64,000 nt of DNA from Pseudideonella sakaiensis (GCF_001293525.1 NZ_BBYR01000037.1:1-64000); one strand, 5' to 3'; shown: positions 40,054 through 52,336, counted from the stretch's first letter. Notes: generated from the sequence alone by a model not told the origin. Numbers and translations are program-made.

Positions 40054-40863
40054 TCAACTCAACTCGTTGCGGTAGTGGTGCGCCTCGGTTCGGTACAGGC
40101 CGCGGCGCAGCTCCACCGGCCGGTCGCCATAGGTGAGCGACAGGCGCTCGACGCTGAGCAGCGGGCTGCCGGCAGCGACGCCGAGCACCTCCGCGGCGAG
40201 CGCGTCGGCGGCCACCGCGCGGATCTTCTCCTCGGCGCGGATCATGCTGACGCCGAACTCGGCCTCGAACATCGCGTAGAGCGGGCCGCCGTAGGCCGCC
40301 AGCCGCTCCGCCGTCAGGCCCTTGAAGGGTTTGCCGGGCAGCCAGATGTCGTCGTAGATGACCGGCTGGCCCTGGAAGGACAGCACGCGACGCACCTGCA
40401 CCGCCGCATCCCCGGCCTTCAGGCCGAGCAGCCGGGCCACGTCGGCCGGCGCGCGCTGGCGCCGGCAGTCGAGGAAGCGGCGCTGCGCGCGCTCGCCGCT
40501 CGGCTGGTCGGGCGCGAGGCGCAGGAAGCGGTACTGGATCTTCTGCTCGGCGTGGGTGGCGACGAAGGTGCCCTTGCCCTGGCGCCGCACCAGCAGGTTG
40601 TCGGTGGCGAGCTCGTCGACGGCCTTGCGCACCGTGCCCTGGCTGACCTTGAAGCGCGCGGCCAGGTCCATCTCGCTCGGGATCGCCTCGCCCGGGCGCC
40701 ACTCGCCGGCCTGCAGGCTGCGCGTCATCAGCGCCTTGATCTGCCGGTACAGGGGGCTGAAGGCCGGGCTGCCCGGCCCCTCGGCGATCCGCTCGCCGGG
40801 CAGGGCATCGGCCGCGGCTGCGCGGCCGGCCGGGACCGGCAGCGCCGCGGAAGGGGTGGACAT
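40054..40863 (-). CDS. GntR-family regulator, HutC/FarR (UTRA) type
   Basis: 269 aa. The N-terminal winged helix (about 30-95) reads SPLYRQIKALMTRSLQAGEW then LAARFKVSQGTVRKAVDEL and RRQGKGTFVA; a C-terminal UTRA effector domain (about 105-265) has LSFQGQPVIYDDIWLPGKPF and VERLSLTYGDRPVELR. It is divergent from mdh and just upstream of sdhC on the same strand, so it is placed to control the TCA genes. A perfect palindrome lies between it and mdh. The start is the ATG of MSTPSAALP; the ribosome site is weak. Confidence 0.9.
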   Translation of the reverse strand: MSTPSAALPVPAGRAAAADALPGERIAEGPGSPAFSPLYRQIKALMTRSLQAGEWRPGEAIPSEMDLAARFKVSQGTVRKAVDELATDNLLVRRQGKGTFVATHAEQKIQYRFLRLAPDQPSGERAQRRFLDCRRQRAPADVARLLGLKAGDAAVQVRRVLSFQGQPVIYDDIWLPGKPFKGLTAERLAAYGGPLYAMFEAEFGVSMIRAEEKIRAVAADALAAEVLGVAAGSPLLSVERLSLTYGDRPVELRRGLYRTEAHHYRNELS

Positions 40864-41025
40864 GGGAGGCAAGGCCGACGGGAAGGATCTGGGGGCGGGC
40901 GCAGGCGGGGCGGGCGGATCGGTGCCGCCCCTTCGGACGGAGCGCGGCCGGCGGGCGGAACGACAGCGCGGGATTGCAGCACAGTGCCCGCCCGCCGTCC
41001 ATCGCCGCCGGCGAAAAGTCGACTG

Positions 41026-41043
41026 ATGTCTTCTATAAGACAT
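41026..41043. promoter_or_regulatory. operator-like palindrome ATGTCTT-CTAT-AAGACAT
   Basis: A perfect 7-bp inverted repeat with a 4-bp centre lies in the divergent gap between the GntR gene and mdh, directly upstream of an mdh promoter-like -35. Size and symmetry suit a GntR dimer. An extra ATAAGAC half-site continues to the right. Confidence 0.65.
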
Positions 41044-41050
41044 AAGACCA

Positions 41051-41080
41051 TTGACGATGCTACGGGTTGACCCCTAGACT
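41051..41080 (+). promoter_or_regulatory. candidate mdh promoter
   Basis: TTGACG (41051-41056) and TAGACT (41075-41080) with an 18-bp spacer make a sigma-70-like promoter 78 bp before the mdh ATG. The palindrome ends 8 bp upstream of the -35. Confidence 0.5.
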
Positions 41081-41157
41081 CCGCGCCCCAGCGGGACCGG
41101 CGGATTAAACTGCCGGGTTCGTCCGCGCCTTCGCCTGCCTTCCCCTGGAGACCCCCC

Positions 41158-42144
41158 ATGAGCAAGTCCCCCGTTCGCGTCGCCGTCACGGGCGCCGCCG
41201 GCCAGATCGGCTACGCCCTGCTGTTCCGCATCGCCTCCGGCGAGATGCTCGGCAAGGACCAGCCGGTCATCCTGCAGCTGCTGGAGATCCCCGACGAGAA
41301 GGCCCAGAACGCGCTGAAGGGCGTGATCATGGAGCTCGAGGACTGCGCCTTCCCGCTGCTGGCCGGCGTCGAGGCCCACAGCGATCCGATGCAGGCCTTC
41401 AAGGACACCGACTACGCGCTGCTGGTCGGCGCCCGCCCGCGCGGCCCCGGCATGGAGCGCGCTGACCTGCTGGCCGCGAACGCCCAGATCTTCACCGCCC
41501 AGGGCAAGGCGCTGAACGCGGTCGCCTCGCGCAACGTGAAGGTGCTGGTGGTCGGCAACCCGGCCAACACCAACGCCTACATCGCGATGAAGTCGGCCCC
41601 GGACCTGCCGGCGAAGAACTTCACCGCGATGCTGCGCCTGGACCACAACCGCGCGGCCTCGCAGCTCGCGGCCAAGGGCGGCTTCAAGGTCGGCGACATC
41701 CGCAAGCTGACCGTCTGGGGCAACCACTCGCCGACGATGTACGCCGACTACCGCTTCGCGACGGTCGACGGCAAGTCGGTGAAGGACGCGATCGGCGATG
41801 CGGCCTGGAACAAGGACGTGTTCCTGCCGACGGTGGGCAAGCGCGGCGCCGCCATCATCGCGGCGCGCGGCCTGTCCTCGGCCGCGTCGGCCGCCAATGC
41901 CGCGATCGACCACATGCGCGACTGGGCCCTGGGCTCGAACGGCGAGTGGGTCACGATGGGCGTGCCGTCGAACGGCGAGTACGGCATCCCGAAGGACATC
42001 GTCTTCGGCTTCCCGGTGACCACGGTCGGCGGCGAGTACACGATCGTCGAGGGCCTGCCGATCGACGCCTTCTCGCAGGAATGCATCGACAAGACCCTGG
42101 CCGAGCTGCAGGGTGAGCAGGACGGCGTCAAGCACCTGTTGTGA
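41158..42144 (+). CDS. mdh: malate dehydrogenase
   Basis: 328 aa. It interconverts malate and oxaloacetate with NAD. The fold starts [20 protein letters not shown]; other motifs are [17 protein letters not shown], the catalytic His in [13 protein letters not shown], and [12 protein letters not shown]. The length and [15 protein letters not shown] signature match the cytosolic-type Mdh found in betaproteobacteria. Ribosome site: TGGAGA upstream of the ATG. Followed directly by the triple repeat array. Confidence 0.98.
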   Translation: MSKSPVRVAVTGAAGQIGYALLFRIASGEMLGKDQPVILQLLEIPDEKAQNALKGVIMELEDCAFPLLAGVEAHSDPMQAFKDTDYALLVGARPRGPGMERADLLAANAQIFTAQGKALNAVASRNVKVLVVGNPANTNAYIAMKSAPDLPAKNFTAMLRLDHNRAASQLAAKGGFKVGDIRKLTVWGNHSPTMYADYRFATVDGKSVKDAIGDAAWNKDVFLPTVGKRGAAIIAARGLSSAASAANAAIDHMRDWALGSNGEWVTMGVPSNGEYGIPKDIVFGFPVTTVGGEYTIVEGLPIDAFSQECIDKTLAELQGEQDGVKHLL

Positions 42145-42484
42145 CCCCCCCCGAGGGCCTCACGGCCCTCCCCCCAGGGGGCGACGCCGGCGGACCGGCG
42201 GAGCCGGATCCGCGGCGTCTGCTTGAGGGCTCGGCTCGCTTCGCGTCGCTCGGGGGATTGCCCCCCCCCGAGGGCCTGACGGCCCTCCCCCCAGGGGGCG
42301 ACGCCGGCGGACCGGCGGAGCCGGATCCGCGGCGTCCGCTTGATCGCTCGGCTCGCTTCGCGTCGCTCGGGGGATTGCCCCCCGAGGGCCTGACGGCCCT
42401 CCCCCCAGGGGGCGCCGCCGGCGGACCGGCGGAGTCGGATCCGCGGCGGCTGCTTGATCGCTCGGCTCGCTTCGCGTCGCTCGT
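42145..42484. repeat. three-copy tandem GC-rich palindromic repeat (about 115 bp units)
   Basis: The units start near 42145, 42262 and 42376. Measured at the shared GAGGGCC they are spaced by 117 and then 114 bp. Each contains the hairpin GAGGGCC-N4-GGCCCTC, a C-run facing a G-run (CCCCCAGGGGG), the GCCGGCGGACCGGCGGAGCC block, and ends in GCTCGGCTCGCTTCGCGTCG. Copies are nearly identical with a few substitutions. The first begins right at the mdh stop. Elements of this look are common as dispersed intergenic repeats in Burkholderiales, and one copy could act as a terminator or mRNA stabiliser. Both spacings are multiples of three, so ORFs run through it on both strands; these are not genes. 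Confidence 0.92.
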
Positions 42485-42566
42485 TCTTGCGGAGAATGGG
42501 GCGGACGGCATGAGTTGGCCACTCCCGGAGGGGGCGGGCGGGGTGGTCTGAGCGGAGGGTGGGCGG

Positions 42567-43352
42567 ATGACGGAGCGGGCGGGATGGGATCCGGCGCTGT
42601 ACCGGCGCTTCGAGGACGAGCGGACGCGGCCGGCGCGCGAGTTGCTGGCGCGGGTGCCGCTGGAGCGGCCGGCGCGGGTGGTCGACCTGGGCTGCGGGCC
42701 GGGCAACTCGACGGCGCTGCTGTGCGAGCGCTGGCCCAAGGCCGAGGTCGTCGGCGTCGACAACGACCCGGCGATGCTCGCCAGTGCCCGCGAGCGGCTC
42801 CCCGCCGTGCGCTTCGACGCGGGCGACATCGCGGACTGGGCGCCGCCCGAGCCGCCGGACCTGCTGTTCAGCAATGCCGCGCTGCAGTGGGTCGGCGACC
42901 ATGAGACGCTGATCCCGCGCCTGTTCGGGCTGCTGGCCCCGGGCGGCGTGCTCGCGGTGCAGATGCCGGACAACCGCGACGAGCCGACGCACCGGCTGAT
43001 GCGCGAGCTGGCAGCTGCGCCGCGCTACGCCACCCACCTCGGCGACGCCGCCGCGCTGCGCACCGGCCGCCTGCCGCTGGCCGCCTACTACGACCTGCTG
43101 GCCCCGCAGGCCGCCGACGTGGATGCCTGGCGCACCACCTACCAGCACCGCATGGACTCGGCGGCGTCGATCGTGGACTGGGTGAGCGCCACCGGGCTGC
43201 GCCCCTTCGTCGAGCCGCTGCCCGCGGCCGAACGCGCGGCCTACCGTGCCGAGTACGGCCACGCCATCGACGCGGCCTACCCCGTTCGGGCCGACGGCCG
43301 GCGCCTGCTCGCCTTTCCCCGCCTCTTCTTCGTCGCCTGCCGCCTGCCATGA
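42567..43352 (+). CDS. tam: trans-aconitate 2-methyltransferase
   Basis: 261 aa, class I SAM-dependent fold. The SAM loop is [15 protein letters not shown], then [33 protein letters not shown] and [19 protein letters not shown], the last typical of Tam. The C-terminal half has [20 protein letters not shown]. Tam methylates trans-aconitate, an inhibitor formed from cis-aconitate, which fits the nearby aconitase genes. Its stop overlaps the next gene's start (ATGA). Confidence 0.92.
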   Translation: MTERAGWDPALYRRFEDERTRPARELLARVPLERPARVVDLGCGPGNSTALLCERWPKAEVVGVDNDPAMLASARERLPAVRFDAGDIADWAPPEPPDLLFSNAALQWVGDHETLIPRLFGLLAPGGVLAVQMPDNRDEPTHRLMRELAAAPRYATHLGDAAALRTGRLPLAAYYDLLAPQAADVDAWRTTYQHRMDSAASIVDWVSATGLRPFVEPLPAAERAAYRAEYGHAIDAAYPVRADGRRLLAFPRLFFVACRLP

Positions 43353-44353
43353 CCGCTCCCCGCCTGCCCCGCGACGTGCTGCACGATGCCGACGACCGTG
43401 CGGCGGAGTTGCCGGTGTGCGACCACTACTGCGGCGTCGAGGTGCGGATGCGCAAGGCGCTGGCGCTGCAGGCCGAGCTGGGGCCGGTGTTCGACGTCAC
43501 GCTGGACTGCGAGGACGGGGCCCCGGTCGGCGGCGAGGCCGAGCACGCGGCGATGGCGGCCGAACTGGCCGCCTCCGCGGACAACCGCTACGGCCGCGTC
43601 GGCGCGCGGGTCCACCCGGTGGACCACCCGAGCTTCGCGGACGACGTGGCCACGCTGGTCGGCCGGGCCGGCGAGCGGCTGGCCTACCTGATGGTGCCGA
43701 AGCCGGCCGGCCTCGCGGACGTCGAGCGGGCGGTCGCCGAGATCGACCACCGTTGCCGCGCGGCCGGGCTGGGCCGCGCGCTGCCGGTGCACGTGCTGGT
43801 CGAAACCCACGGTGCGCTGCGCGAGGTCGGCGCGATCGCCGCGCACCCGCGCATCGAATCGATCTCCTTCGGGCTGATGGACTTCGTCTCGGCCCACCGC
43901 GGCGCGATCCCGCAGAGCGCCATGGGCGTCGAGGGCCAGTTCCAGCACCCGCTGGTGGTGCGGGCCAAGCTCGAGATCGCCGCGGCCTGCCATGCGCAGG
44001 GCAAGGTGCCGTCGCACTGCGTGGTAACGGAGTTCAAGCGCGCCGCGGCGCTGCAGGAAGCGGCCACGCGGGCGTGCCGGGAGTTCGGCTACACGCGGAT
44101 GTGGAGCATCCACCCCGCGCAGATCCGGCCGATCGTCGACGCCTTCACCCCCAGCGCCGCCGAAGTCGACCAGGCGATCGAGATCCTGCAGGCGGCGCAG
44201 GCCGCGCACTGGGCACCCATCCGCCACGACGATACGCTGCACGACCGCGCCAGCTACCGCTACTTCTGGCAGGTGCTCGAGCGCGCGCACCGCACCTCCT
44301 ACACCGGTGGCGCGCAGCTGCCGCAGGAAATCGTGCAGGCGTGGTTCGCCTGA
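43349..44353 (+). CDS. HpcH/HpaI or CitE-like lyase / (3S)-malyl-CoA type protein
   Basis: 334 aa, a TIM barrel of the citrate-lyase beta/malyl-CoA lyase superfamily. Motifs are [15 protein letters not shown] (metal-binding acidic pair), [25 protein letters not shown], the Glu in [14 protein letters not shown] and [17 protein letters not shown]. It cleaves or forms a C-C bond on an acyl-CoA such as malyl-CoA or citramalyl-CoA; the exact substrate is not decided. It is coupled to tam, so the pair may act on TCA-derived side products. Confidence 0.88.
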   Translation: MTAPRLPRDVLHDADDRAAELPVCDHYCGVEVRMRKALALQAELGPVFDVTLDCEDGAPVGGEAEHAAMAAELAASADNRYGRVGARVHPVDHPSFADDVATLVGRAGERLAYLMVPKPAGLADVERAVAEIDHRCRAAGLGRALPVHVLVETHGALREVGAIAAHPRIESISFGLMDFVSAHRGAIPQSAMGVEGQFQHPLVVRAKLEIAAACHAQGKVPSHCVVTEFKRAAALQEAATRACREFGYTRMWSIHPAQIRPIVDAFTPSAAEVDQAIEILQAAQAAHWAPIRHDDTLHDRASYRYFWQVLERAHRTSYTGGAQLPQEIVQAWFA

Positions 44354-44450
44354 CGCAAGCCGTCACACCCCGGATGCGGGCCGCCGGCATCCTGACCGAC
44401 AATCGCCGTCCAGACGGCCGGCCGACGCCGCGCCCCCTCTGGAGACATGC

Positions 44451-45230
44451 ATGAGAGTTGCCCCCGCGCTGGTCCTCGCCGCGCTTTCGCTGGCCCTGGC
44501 CGTTCCGGCCGCCTCGGCCGCCAGCAAGAAGTCCTCGGCCAAGTCCGCCGCCTCGGGCGGCAAGTCCGCCGCGAAGTCGGCCAAGCGGTCGGCCGGCAAG
44601 GCGGCCGCCGCAGCCACCGCCGCGCGCGAACCCGCCGGCCCGACGCTGAGCCCGCTGCAGATGGAGATCGCGAACCAGGTGCAGACCGGCACCGCGGACT
44701 GCGAGTTCGACCAGACGGTCTCGGTGCAGCCGCACCTCACCCAGCCCGGCCACTTCCGGGTGCGCTACCGCAGCACCACCTACACGATGGTGCCGGAAGA
44801 GACCAGCACCGGCGCGGTGCGCCTGCACGATGCCAAGGCCGGCGTGACCTGGCTGCAGATCCCGGTGAAATCGATGCTGATGAATGCACGGCAGGGCCGG
44901 CGCATGGTGGACGCCTGCACCCAGCCGGGCCAGCGCATGGCCGCCGCCCAGGCGGAGGCGGCCGCCGCGCTGGCCGCGGCCCAGGCCGCGCAGGCGCGGG
45001 CCGCCGGCGTCGCGGTGGCGGCACCGACGGGCCTGGGCATCGCGCCACCGCCGCAGGGGGTGGCCGCCGCCGCCACGCCGCTCACGCCGGGCGCGCTCGC
45101 CGCCCCGGCAGACGCCGCCTCGGCCGCGCCGGGCACGGCCTCCGGCCCGGCGCCGGCCGCCTCCGGCGCCCTCCCCGCCGCCACCGGCTGGGGCACGCCG
45201 GCCCCGGCCACCGCGACGCCGGCACGCTGA
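44451..45230 (+). CDS. exported Ala-rich hypothetical protein
   Basis: 259 aa. Signal peptide about 1-24 (PALVLAALSLALAVPAASA), then a Lys/Ser/Ala-rich segment, a conserved-looking middle (about 65-160; LQMEIANQVQTGTADCEFD, VSVQPHLTQPGHFRVRY, TYTMVPEETSTGAVRLHDA and a second Cys in MVDACTQPGQRM), and an Ala/Pro tail likely disordered. The middle probably forms a small folded domain with one disulfide. I do not recognise the function. The start follows GGAGACATGC; an overlapping ATG in another frame was not used. Confidence 0.75.
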   Translation: MRVAPALVLAALSLALAVPAASAASKKSSAKSAASGGKSAAKSAKRSAGKAAAAATAAREPAGPTLSPLQMEIANQVQTGTADCEFDQTVSVQPHLTQPGHFRVRYRSTTYTMVPEETSTGAVRLHDAKAGVTWLQIPVKSMLMNARQGRRMVDACTQPGQRMAAAQAEAAAALAAAQAAQARAAGVAVAAPTGLGIAPPPQGVAAAATPLTPGALAAPADAASAAPGTASGPAPAASGALPAATGWGTPAPATATPAR

Positions 45231-45329
45231 CACCCGGACACTGGAGAGCGGAGAGCGGGTCGGGAACCGGGAGCCGGGACGCTCGCCGGCCTCCCCGCTG
45301 CGCCGCCGGGACCGCGGGAAATCCCTAGC

Positions 45330-45365
45330 GTATGCACCAACGAGTATGTACAATCTCTGCATACT
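45330..45365. promoter_or_regulatory. vapBC operator/promoter region with nested GTATG inverted repeats
   Basis: AGTATG (45343-45348) and CATACT (45360-45365) are perfect inverted half-sites, and GTATGCA (45330-45336) pairs with TGCATAC (45358-45364). A TACAAT (45349-45354) between them resembles a -10. The region is just upstream of the antitoxin ATG. Confidence 0.6.
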
Positions 45366-45378
45366 TTGAAGGTCGCGC

Positions 45379-45627
45379 ATGGAAGCCACGGTCGCGGAAC
45401 GCGGGCAGATCACGCTGCCCAAGCCGGTGCGCGATGCACTCGGCCTGAGCAAGGGCACCGTGCTGAAGGTCGAGCTCGACGGCGGCCGCATCATCCTGCG
45501 CAAGAGCGTCGACGACGCGATCTCGCGCGCCCGCGGCCGCTTCCGCCTGCCCGAGGGCCAGCGCACCGACGACGTGATGCGCGAACTGCGCGGCCACGGC
45601 GGCGACGCACCGGACGCCGGTCCATGA
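45379..45627 (+). CDS. AbrB/MazE-type antitoxin (VapB-like)
   Basis: 82 aa. The N-terminal SpoVT-AbrB fold reads EATVAERGQITLPKPVRDAL then GTVLKVELDGGRIILRK. The C-terminal part (LPEGQRTDDVMRELRGHG) probably binds the toxin. Its stop overlaps the toxin start (ATGA). It probably represses its own promoter through the inverted repeats upstream. Confidence 0.9.
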   Translation: MEATVAERGQITLPKPVRDALGLSKGTVLKVELDGGRIILRKSVDDAISRARGRFRLPEGQRTDDVMRELRGHGGDAPDAGP

Positions 45628-46052
45628 GCATCGCCGTCGACGCCTCGGTGCTGATCGACCTGCTCGGCGACGATCCGCGCGCCGATGCGGCCGAAGCCTG
45701 CCTGCGCCTGGCGCTCGGGCGCGGCCCGGTGGTGGTCTGCGATGTCGTGCTCGGCGAGCTGACCGCCGGCCTCGGCCAGGGCTCACTGGTGCTCGACGTG
45801 CTCGAGGAGATGGGCATCCGCTACGACGCGATCGATCCGCGCGCCGCGGTGCGCGCCGGCGAGATGCAGCGCCGCTACCGCGAGCGCGTCCCGGCCGGCG
45901 AGGCCGGTGCGCCGGCCCGCACCATCCCGGACTTTCTCGTCGGGGCACACGCCATGCTTCAGTGCGAGGCGCTGATCACCCGCGACACGGCCTTCTACCG
46001 CGACTACTTCAAGGGCCTGAAGCTGATCGAGCCCAGCCTCGCGCCCGATTGA
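45624..46052 (+). CDS. PIN-domain ribonuclease toxin (VapC-like)
   Basis: 142 aa. PIN acidic residues: D6 in [11 protein letters not shown], Glu in [12 protein letters not shown], Asp in [11 protein letters not shown] and Asp in [13 protein letters not shown]. VapC proteins are Mg-dependent RNases cutting specific tRNAs or rRNA. It is 58 bp upstream of acnB on the same strand, with an acnB ribosome site (GGAGAGA) but no strong promoter seen between. Confidence 0.92.
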   Translation: MSIAVDASVLIDLLGDDPRADAAEACLRLALGRGPVVVCDVVLGELTAGLGQGSLVLDVLEEMGIRYDAIDPRAAVRAGEMQRRYRERVPAGEAGAPARTIPDFLVGAHAMLQCEALITRDTAFYRDYFKGLKLIEPSLAPD

Positions 46053-46110
46053 CGGGCACCCGGCCCTGCCTCCTCCCGCCCCACCCCCGATTTCCCCCGG
46101 AGAGACCACG

Positions 46111-48702
46111 ATGCTGCAAGCCTACCGACAACATGCCGCCGAACGCGCCGCGCTCGGCATCCCGCCGCTGCCGCTGGACGCCCGCCAGGTGGCCGCGCTG
46201 ATCGAGCTGATCAAGGCGCCGCCGGCCGGCGAGGAGGCCTTCCTGCTCGAGCTGCTGACGCACCGCGTGCCGCCGGGCGTGGACGACGCGGCCAAGGTGA
46301 AGGCCTCCTTCCTCGCGGCCGTCGCGCACGGCGAGCTGGCGGTCGGCCTGGTGTCGAAGGCGCTGGCGACGGAGCTGCTCGGGACCATGGTCGGGGGCTA
46401 CAACGTCCACCCGCTGATCGAGCTGCTGGACGATGCCGAGCTCGCGGGCATCGCCGCCGCCGGCCTGAAGAAGACGCTGCTGATGTTCGACTACTTCAAC
46501 GACGTCGCGGAGAAGGCCCGGGCCGGCAACGCGAAGGCGAAGGAGGTCATGCAGTCCTGGGCCGACGCGGAGTGGTTCACCTCGCGCCCCGAGGTGCCGC
46601 GCTCGATCACCGTCACCGTCTTCAAGGTGCCGGGCGAGACCAACACCGACGACCTGTCGCCGGCGCCGGACGCCTGGAGCCGCCCCGACATCCCGATGCA
46701 CTACCTCGCGATGCTGAAGAACACGCGCCCGGACGCGGCCTTCCGCCCCGAGGAGGACGGCAAGCGCGGCCCGATGCAGTTCATCGAGGACCTGAAGAAG
46801 AAGGGCCACCTGGTCGCCTACGTCGGCGACGTGGTCGGCACCGGCTCCAGCCGCAAGAGCGCCACCAACAGCGTGATCTGGGCCACCGGCCAGGACATTC
46901 CCTTCGTGCCGAACAAGCGCTTCGGCGGCGTCACGCTGGGCGGCAAGATCGCCCCGATCTTCTTCAACACGCAGGAAGACTCGGGCGCGCTGCCGATCGA
47001 GGTCGACGTCGCCGGCCTGGAAATGGGCGACGTGATCGAGGTGCTGCCCTACGACGGGAAGATCACCAAGGGCGGCGCCACCGTCGCCGAGTTCCAGCTG
47101 AAGAGCGAGGTGCTCCTGGACGAGGTGCGCGCCGGCGGCCGCATCAACCTGATCATCGGCCGCTCGCTGACGGGCAAGGCGCGCGAGTTCCTGGGCCTGC
47201 CGGCCTCGACGCTGTTCCGCCTGCCTCAGGCCCCGGTCGCGTCGACGGCGGGCTTCACGCTGGCGCAGAAAATGGTCGGCCGCGCCGTCGGCCTGCCGGA
47301 AGGCCAGGGCGTGCGCCCCGGCACCTACTGCGAGCCGAAGATGACCACCGTCGGCAGCCAGGACACCACCGGCCCGATGACGCGCGACGAGCTGAAGGAC
47401 CTGGCCTGCCTGGGCTTCTCGGCCGACCTGGTGATGCAGAGCTTCTGCCACACCGCGGCCTACCCGAAGCCGGTCGACGTGAAGACCCACCGCGAGCTGC
47501 CGGCCTTCATCAGCAACCGCGGCGGCGTCGCGCTGCGCCCGGGCGACGGCGTGATCCACAGCTGGCTGAACCGCCTGCTGCTGCCGGACACCGTCGGCAC
47601 CGGCGGCGACTCCCACACGCGCTTCCCGATCGGCATCAGCTTCCCCGCCGGCTCCGGCCTGGTGGCCTTCGGCGCGGCCACCGGCGTGATGCCGCTGGAC
47701 ATGCCCGAGTCGGTGCTGGTGCGCTTCAAGGGCCAGATGCAGCCGGGCGTGACGCTGCGCGACCTGGTGCATGCGATCCCGCTGTACGCGATCAAGGCCG
47801 GCCTGCTGACGGTGGCCAAGGCCGGCAAGAAGAACATCTTCTCCGGCCGCATCCTGGAGATCGAGGGGCTGCCGGACCTGAAGGTCGAGCAGGCCTTCGA
47901 GCTGTCGGATGCCTCGGCCGAGCGCTCGGCCGCCGGCTGCACGATCAAGCTGAACCCCGCGCCGATCCGCGAGTACCTCACCAGCAACGTGGTGCTGATG
48001 AAGAACATGATCGCCGACGGCTACCAGGACCGCCGCACGCTGGAGCGCCGCATCAAGGCCGTCGAGGCCTGGCTGGCGAACCCGCAGCTGCTGCAGGCCG
48101 ATGCCGACGCCGAGTACGCGGCGGTGATCGAGATCGACCTGGCCGACATCAAGGAGCCGATCGTCTGCTGCCCGAACGACCCGGACGACGCGAAGTTCAT
48201 GTCCGAGGTGGCCGGCACGCCGATCGACGAGGCCTTCATCGGCTCGTGCATGACCAACATCGGGCACTTCCGCGCCGCGGCCAAGGTGCTCGGCGGGGCG
48301 CGCGACATCCCGGTCAAGCTGTGGGTCGCGCCGCCGACCAAGATGGACCAGAGCGAGCTGATCAAGGAAGGCCACTACGCCACCTTCGGCACCGCCGGTG
48401 CGCGCACCGAGATGCCCGGCTGCTCGCTGTGCATGGGCAACCAGGCCCAGGTGCGCGAGGGCGCGACGGTGATCTCCACCAGCACCCGCAACTTCCCGAA
48501 CCGGCTGGGCAAGAACACCAATGTCTTCCTCGGCTCGGCCGAGCTGGCGGCGGTGTGCTCGCGGCTGGGCCGCATCCCGACGGTCGCGGAGTACCACGAG
48601 GCGGTGGGCATCGTGAACAAGGATGCCGACAGCATCTACCGCTACATGAACTTCGACCAGATCGAGGAGTACGCCGAGGCGGCGAAGGCCGTCACGGTCT
48701 GA
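46111..48702 (+). CDS. acnB: aconitate hydratase B
   Basis: 863 aa, the AcnB class, with the characteristic HEAT-like N-terminus ([20 protein letters not shown]). Fe-S ligands are visible in [13 protein letters not shown] and [18 protein letters not shown], and [20 protein letters not shown] is the substrate region. AcnB is the main TCA-cycle aconitase in many proteobacteria. It is immediately downstream of the vapBC pair. AcnA is encoded about 4 kb away. Confidence 0.97.
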   Translation: MLQAYRQHAAERAALGIPPLPLDARQVAALIELIKAPPAGEEAFLLELLTHRVPPGVDDAAKVKASFLAAVAHGELAVGLVSKALATELLGTMVGGYNVHPLIELLDDAELAGIAAAGLKKTLLMFDYFNDVAEKARAGNAKAKEVMQSWADAEWFTSRPEVPRSITVTVFKVPGETNTDDLSPAPDAWSRPDIPMHYLAMLKNTRPDAAFRPEEDGKRGPMQFIEDLKKKGHLVAYVGDVVGTGSSRKSATNSVIWATGQDIPFVPNKRFGGVTLGGKIAPIFFNTQEDSGALPIEVDVAGLEMGDVIEVLPYDGKITKGGATVAEFQLKSEVLLDEVRAGGRINLIIGRSLTGKAREFLGLPASTLFRLPQAPVASTAGFTLAQKMVGRAVGLPEGQGVRPGTYCEPKMTTVGSQDTTGPMTRDELKDLACLGFSADLVMQSFCHTAAYPKPVDVKTHRELPAFISNRGGVALRPGDGVIHSWLNRLLLPDTVGTGGDSHTRFPIGISFPAGSGLVAFGAATGVMPLDMPESVLVRFKGQMQPGVTLRDLVHAIPLYAIKAGLLTVAKAGKKNIFSGRILEIEGLPDLKVEQAFELSDASAERSAAGCTIKLNPAPIREYLTSNVVLMKNMIADGYQDRRTLERRIKAVEAWLANPQLLQADADAEYAAVIEIDLADIKEPIVCCPNDPDDAKFMSEVAGTPIDEAFIGSCMTNIGHFRAAAKVLGGARDIPVKLWVAPPTKMDQSELIKEGHYATFGTAGARTEMPGCSLCMGNQAQVREGATVISTSTRNFPNRLGKNTNVFLGSAELAAVCSRLGRIPTVAEYHEAVGIVNKDADSIYRYMNFDQIEEYAEAAKAVTV

Positions 48703-48874
48703 CGGCCTGAACACGGCACGACGCGCCGACCGCGGCCCCGCGGTCGCGTCCACGGGGCGGCCCGCGCGGGCCGCCCCGTGTCGTTTCCGGGTGCCGCCCG
48801 GGGGCAAGCCATTGCCGGCCCGGCGCCAGCGCGGGCAAGATGCGCTCCCACGCCTTCGCTCCCGCCCGTCCGAC

Positions 48875-50818
<1,944 letters not shown>

Positions 50819-50881
50819 CGGCCGGCGTCGGCCCGCGCCCGGGCGCGCCCCGGCGACGGGGCGATCGACAGCGCCGGGACC

Positions 50882-52336
50882 TCAGCGCTCCGGCGCAATG
50901 TCCGTCGCGTAGTCCATCAGCGCGCCCAGGATCTCCTGCGCCCGCTCGTCCTCGGCGTACTCGTCGCCCAGTTCCTCGACCTCGTGCATGAAGGCCTCGA
51001 GCGTGGTGGCACCGCCGGCCCCGTCGAGCAGGCGCGCCGCGCGGTGCTCCTGCCAGCGCGCCTGCTCGTCGGCATCCAGCGTGTCGGGAAAGTTGCGGGC
51101 GCGGTAGCGGAACAGCAGCTCGTCGAGCCGCCCGTCCTGGAAGGCGGGCCGGCGGCCCGCCAGCTCGTGCGGCGCGAGGTGGCGCAGGCGCTGCAGCGTG
51201 CGGCGGTCGTCGTTCGACAGGAAGCCGCCGTACAGGTCCTCGTCGACGTCGGCACGCGGCGCGCCGGCGTCGGCCGGCCGCGCGTAGACCTCGGCCCAGG
51301 TGCCGGCGAAGGCCGGCGCCTCGCGTGCCGCCACCGCGGCGTGGCGCAGGCCCTGGGCCAGGTCCAGGCCCCAGCGCGCGGCCTGCGCGTCGCCCAGCGT
51401 GCGCAGCTCGGCGATGACGATCGGCGAGCGGTTCAGGTGGATGGTCTTGACGGGCAGCCGCGCCACGCCCTCGGGCAGCGCGTCGGCGCGTGCGAACACG
51501 CGCTCGCGGATCGCGTCCGCGCGCAGGCCGAACAGCTCGGACGGATCCTGCGCCAGGTCCCAGACGATCAGCTCGTTGCGGTTCACCGGGTGCGGGGCCA
51601 GCGGCCAGACCAGCGCCAGGCAGCCGCGCTCGGTGCCGTACATCCCCGAGACGTGCAGCAGCGGGCGCCCGGCCTGCTGGGCGCGCTGCACCTCGGCCAG
51701 CACCGCATCCTTCTGGCGCAGCCGCAGGCAGAACTCCCACAGCCGCGGCTGCGCCTCGCGCAGCCGGCGCGCCAGCGCGATCGTCGCGCGCACGTCCGAC
51801 AGCGCGTCGTGCGCGGCCGCGTGGCCGATGCCGTTGGCCGCCGTCAGGTGCTCGAGCTTGAACGACGGGCGGCCGTCGGGATGGGCGGGCCACTCGAGGC
51901 CCTGCGGCCGCAGCGCCCAGGCGCAGCGCAGCACGTCGAGCAGGTCCCAGCGGCCGCAGCCGTTCTGCCACTCGCGCGCATACGGGTCGATCAGGTTGCG
52001 CCAGAAGAGGAAGCGCGTGACCTCGTCGTCGAAGCGGATGCTGTTGTAGCCCACGCCGACCGTGCCCGGCAGCGCCAGCTCGGCCTCGATCTCTGCAGCG
52101 AAGGCATGCTCCGGCAGGCCCTCGGCCAGGCAGTGCTGCGGCAGGATGCCCGTCAGCAGGCAGGCACGCGGCTCGGGCAGGCTGTCGTCGGACGGGCGGC
52201 AGTAGATCATCCGCGGCTCGCCGATCTCGTTCAGCGCCGCATCGGTGCGCACGCCGGCGAACTGGGCCGGGCGGTCGCGCCGCGGCGTGCGGCCGAAGGT
52301 CTCGTAGTCGTGCCAGTAGAAGCTGAAATCGCTCAT
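50882..52336 (-). CDS. sbcB: exodeoxyribonuclease I
   Basis: 484 aa, a single-strand 3'-5' exonuclease of the DEDDh group used in repair and recombination. Motifs are [10 protein letters not shown] (first acidic pair), [19 protein letters not shown], and [20 protein letters not shown] with the catalytic His and Asp. The C-terminal SH3-like and helical parts follow. Convergent with cpdB and divergent from acnA. The length matches SbcB. Confidence 0.95.
   Translation of the reverse strand: MSDFSFYWHDYETFGRTPRRDRPAQFAGVRTDAALNEIGEPRMIYCRPSDDSLPEPRACLLTGILPQHCLAEGLPEHAFAAEIEAELALPGTVGVGYNSIRFDDEVTRFLFWRNLIDPYAREWQNGCGRWDLLDVLRCAWALRPQGLEWPAHPDGRPSFKLEHLTAANGIGHAAAHDALSDVRATIALARRLREAQPRLWEFCLRLRQKDAVLAEVQRAQQAGRPLLHVSGMYGTERGCLALVWPLAPHPVNRNELIVWDLAQDPSELFGLRADAIRERVFARADALPEGVARLPVKTIHLNRSPIVIAELRTLGDAQAARWGLDLAQGLRHAAVAAREAPAFAGTWAEVYARPADAGAPRADVDEDLYGGFLSNDDRRTLQRLRHLAPHELAGRRPAFQDGRLDELLFRYRARNFPDTLDADEQARWQEHRAARLLDGAGGATTLEAFMHEVEELGDEYAEDERAQEILGALMDYATDIAPER

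Noticed and set aside
42145-42484. A CRISPR array
   Set aside because: Only three copies, about 115 bp long, and no unique spacers. They are tandem structured repeats, not short repeats with spacers.
42141-42551. Repetitive ORFs on both strands across the triple repeat
   Set aside because: Repeat spacings are multiples of three, which keeps frames open; there is no family match, no ribosome site and no natural codon pattern.
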